From assembly GCA_030604545.1 (NCBI GenBank), contig JAUVVS010000099.1:1-7142 (forward strand): DNA of 7,142 nt, given 5' to 3'. The notes below the pieces were generated by a model. That model was not told the DNA's origin, made no database searches, and saw only the letters and a list, made by a program, of their open reading frames with translations. This document shows, one piece after another, positions 6,905-7,142 of the stretch. Position numbers and translations under genes: made by a program. This stretch comes from Deltaproteobacteria bacterium (GTDB taxonomy: Bacteria; Desulfobacterota; Desulfobacteria; Desulfobacterales; JAUVVS01). Within the stretch, counting starts at the first letter, position 1. Each line of letters starts with the position of its first letter.

Positions 6905-7031
6905 ATAATTCCTGTTCTTAATCGGTCGGGTTGTATCAACAAGTACGACATCTTCTCCACCAGCTTATCCTTTGTCATACCCACTCCCTGTGTGGCTCAA
7001 AGTATCATATCTTTGACATTTTCTATATATA

Positions 7032-7060
7032 TTAATACCTGAAATGGTAGACCATTTCAA
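7032..7060 (-). promoter_or_regulatory. sigma-70-like promoter of the porin gene
   Basis: On the minus strand TTGAAA (7060-7055) and TATTAA (7037-7032) are separated by exactly 17 bases, 5/6 and 4/6 matches. The predicted start near 7025 leaves a leader of about 135 bases to the porin ATG. Most of the spacer is taken up by a palindrome, so a bound protein should block polymerase. Confidence 0.55.
7040..7059. promoter_or_regulatory. perfect 20-bp palindrome, likely operator between divergent genes
   Basis: TGAAATGGT (7040-7048) and ACCATTTCA (7051-7059) are exact reverse complements around AG. The site overlaps the -35 and spacer of the porin promoter and lies 41 bases before the plus-strand start. 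The core GGTAGACC fits the loose GTM(N)KAC pattern of FadR-type GntR regulators, but TetR-type or other dimeric regulators are equally possible. Confidence 0.6.
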
Positions 7061-7088
7061 CCCGACATGCCACCATTTTTAATCACAG

Positions 7089-7096
7089 AAAGGAGG
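7089..7096 (+). promoter_or_regulatory. strong ribosome binding site of the gene starting at 7101
   Basis: AAAGGAGG matches the anti-Shine-Dalgarno sequence almost fully and ends four bases before the ATG, which supports a real gene despite only 14 visible codons. Confidence 0.7.
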
Positions 7097-7100
7097 CTCT

Positions 7101-7142
7101 ATGAACACTGTTACTTATGAAACTGAAAACGCCGTCTTTCAC
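7101..7142 (+). CDS. 5' end of a gene of unknown function (3' end outside window)
   Basis: ATG with a strong upstream ribosome site opens a frame that runs off the window after 14 codons (MNTVTYETENAVFH). The gene is divergent from the porin and the two probably share the palindromic operator, which makes a regulator or a catabolic gene plausible. The TVxYExENAV pattern recalls the first strand of enoyl-CoA hydratase/crotonase proteins, but this is far too short for an assignment. A TTGACA at 7013-7018 could be its -35, although no good -10 follows at 16-18 bases. Confidence 0.65.
   Translation, partial: MNTVTYETENAVFH

Noticed and set aside
6925..7066. Nine-base inverted pair GTCGGGTTG (6925-6933) and CAACCCGAC (7058-7066)
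   Set aside because: The copies are 124 bases apart and the second lies upstream of the predicted porin transcript start, so they would not pair in RNA; probably chance.

Overview
The window looks like a chromosomal segment from a Gram-negative, moderately AT-rich bacterium. The porin-type outer-membrane protein ending in Phe, the Tat and Sec signal peptides and the AmmeMemoRadiSam gene set would fit Desulfobacterota (deltaproteobacteria). That lineage is inferred from gene style, not proven. No rRNA, tRNA, transposase or CRISPR array is visible.

Left block, minus strand, read from about 4512 down to 1: three overlapping genes form one operon. The first is a fused MEMO + AMMECR1 protein (AmmeMemoRadiSam proteins B and A) with a Sec signal peptide. 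The second is a polytopic membrane protein with a spermidine-synthase-like domain between two membrane halves. The third is the AmmeMemoRadiSam radical SAM enzyme, with a twin-arginine signal, cut by the window edge. The genes overlap by 14 and 23 bases. Signal peptides and the positive-inside rule place all three soluble domains on the outer face of the cytoplasmic membrane. This is the most striking feature of the window, because a radical SAM enzyme and a SAM/dcSAM-binding fold are normally cytoplasmic.

Middle: a 380-base intergenic region holds a 126-bp imperfect inverted-repeat element with 28-base arms, plus candidate promoters in both directions. Divergent from the operon is a membrane-anchored alpha/beta hydrolase on the plus strand (4893-5714). 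It has a complete apparent Ser-Asp-His triad.

Right block: convergent with the hydrolase, on the minus strand, is a Porin_4-like outer-membrane porin (5779-6891). Its promoter has a good -35/-10 pair whose 17-base spacer holds most of a perfect 9+9 palindrome, a likely operator. Divergent from the porin, a plus-strand gene starts at 7101 behind a strong Shine-Dalgarno and leaves the window after 14 codons. Those residues faintly resemble an enoyl-CoA hydratase start, but this is only a guess.
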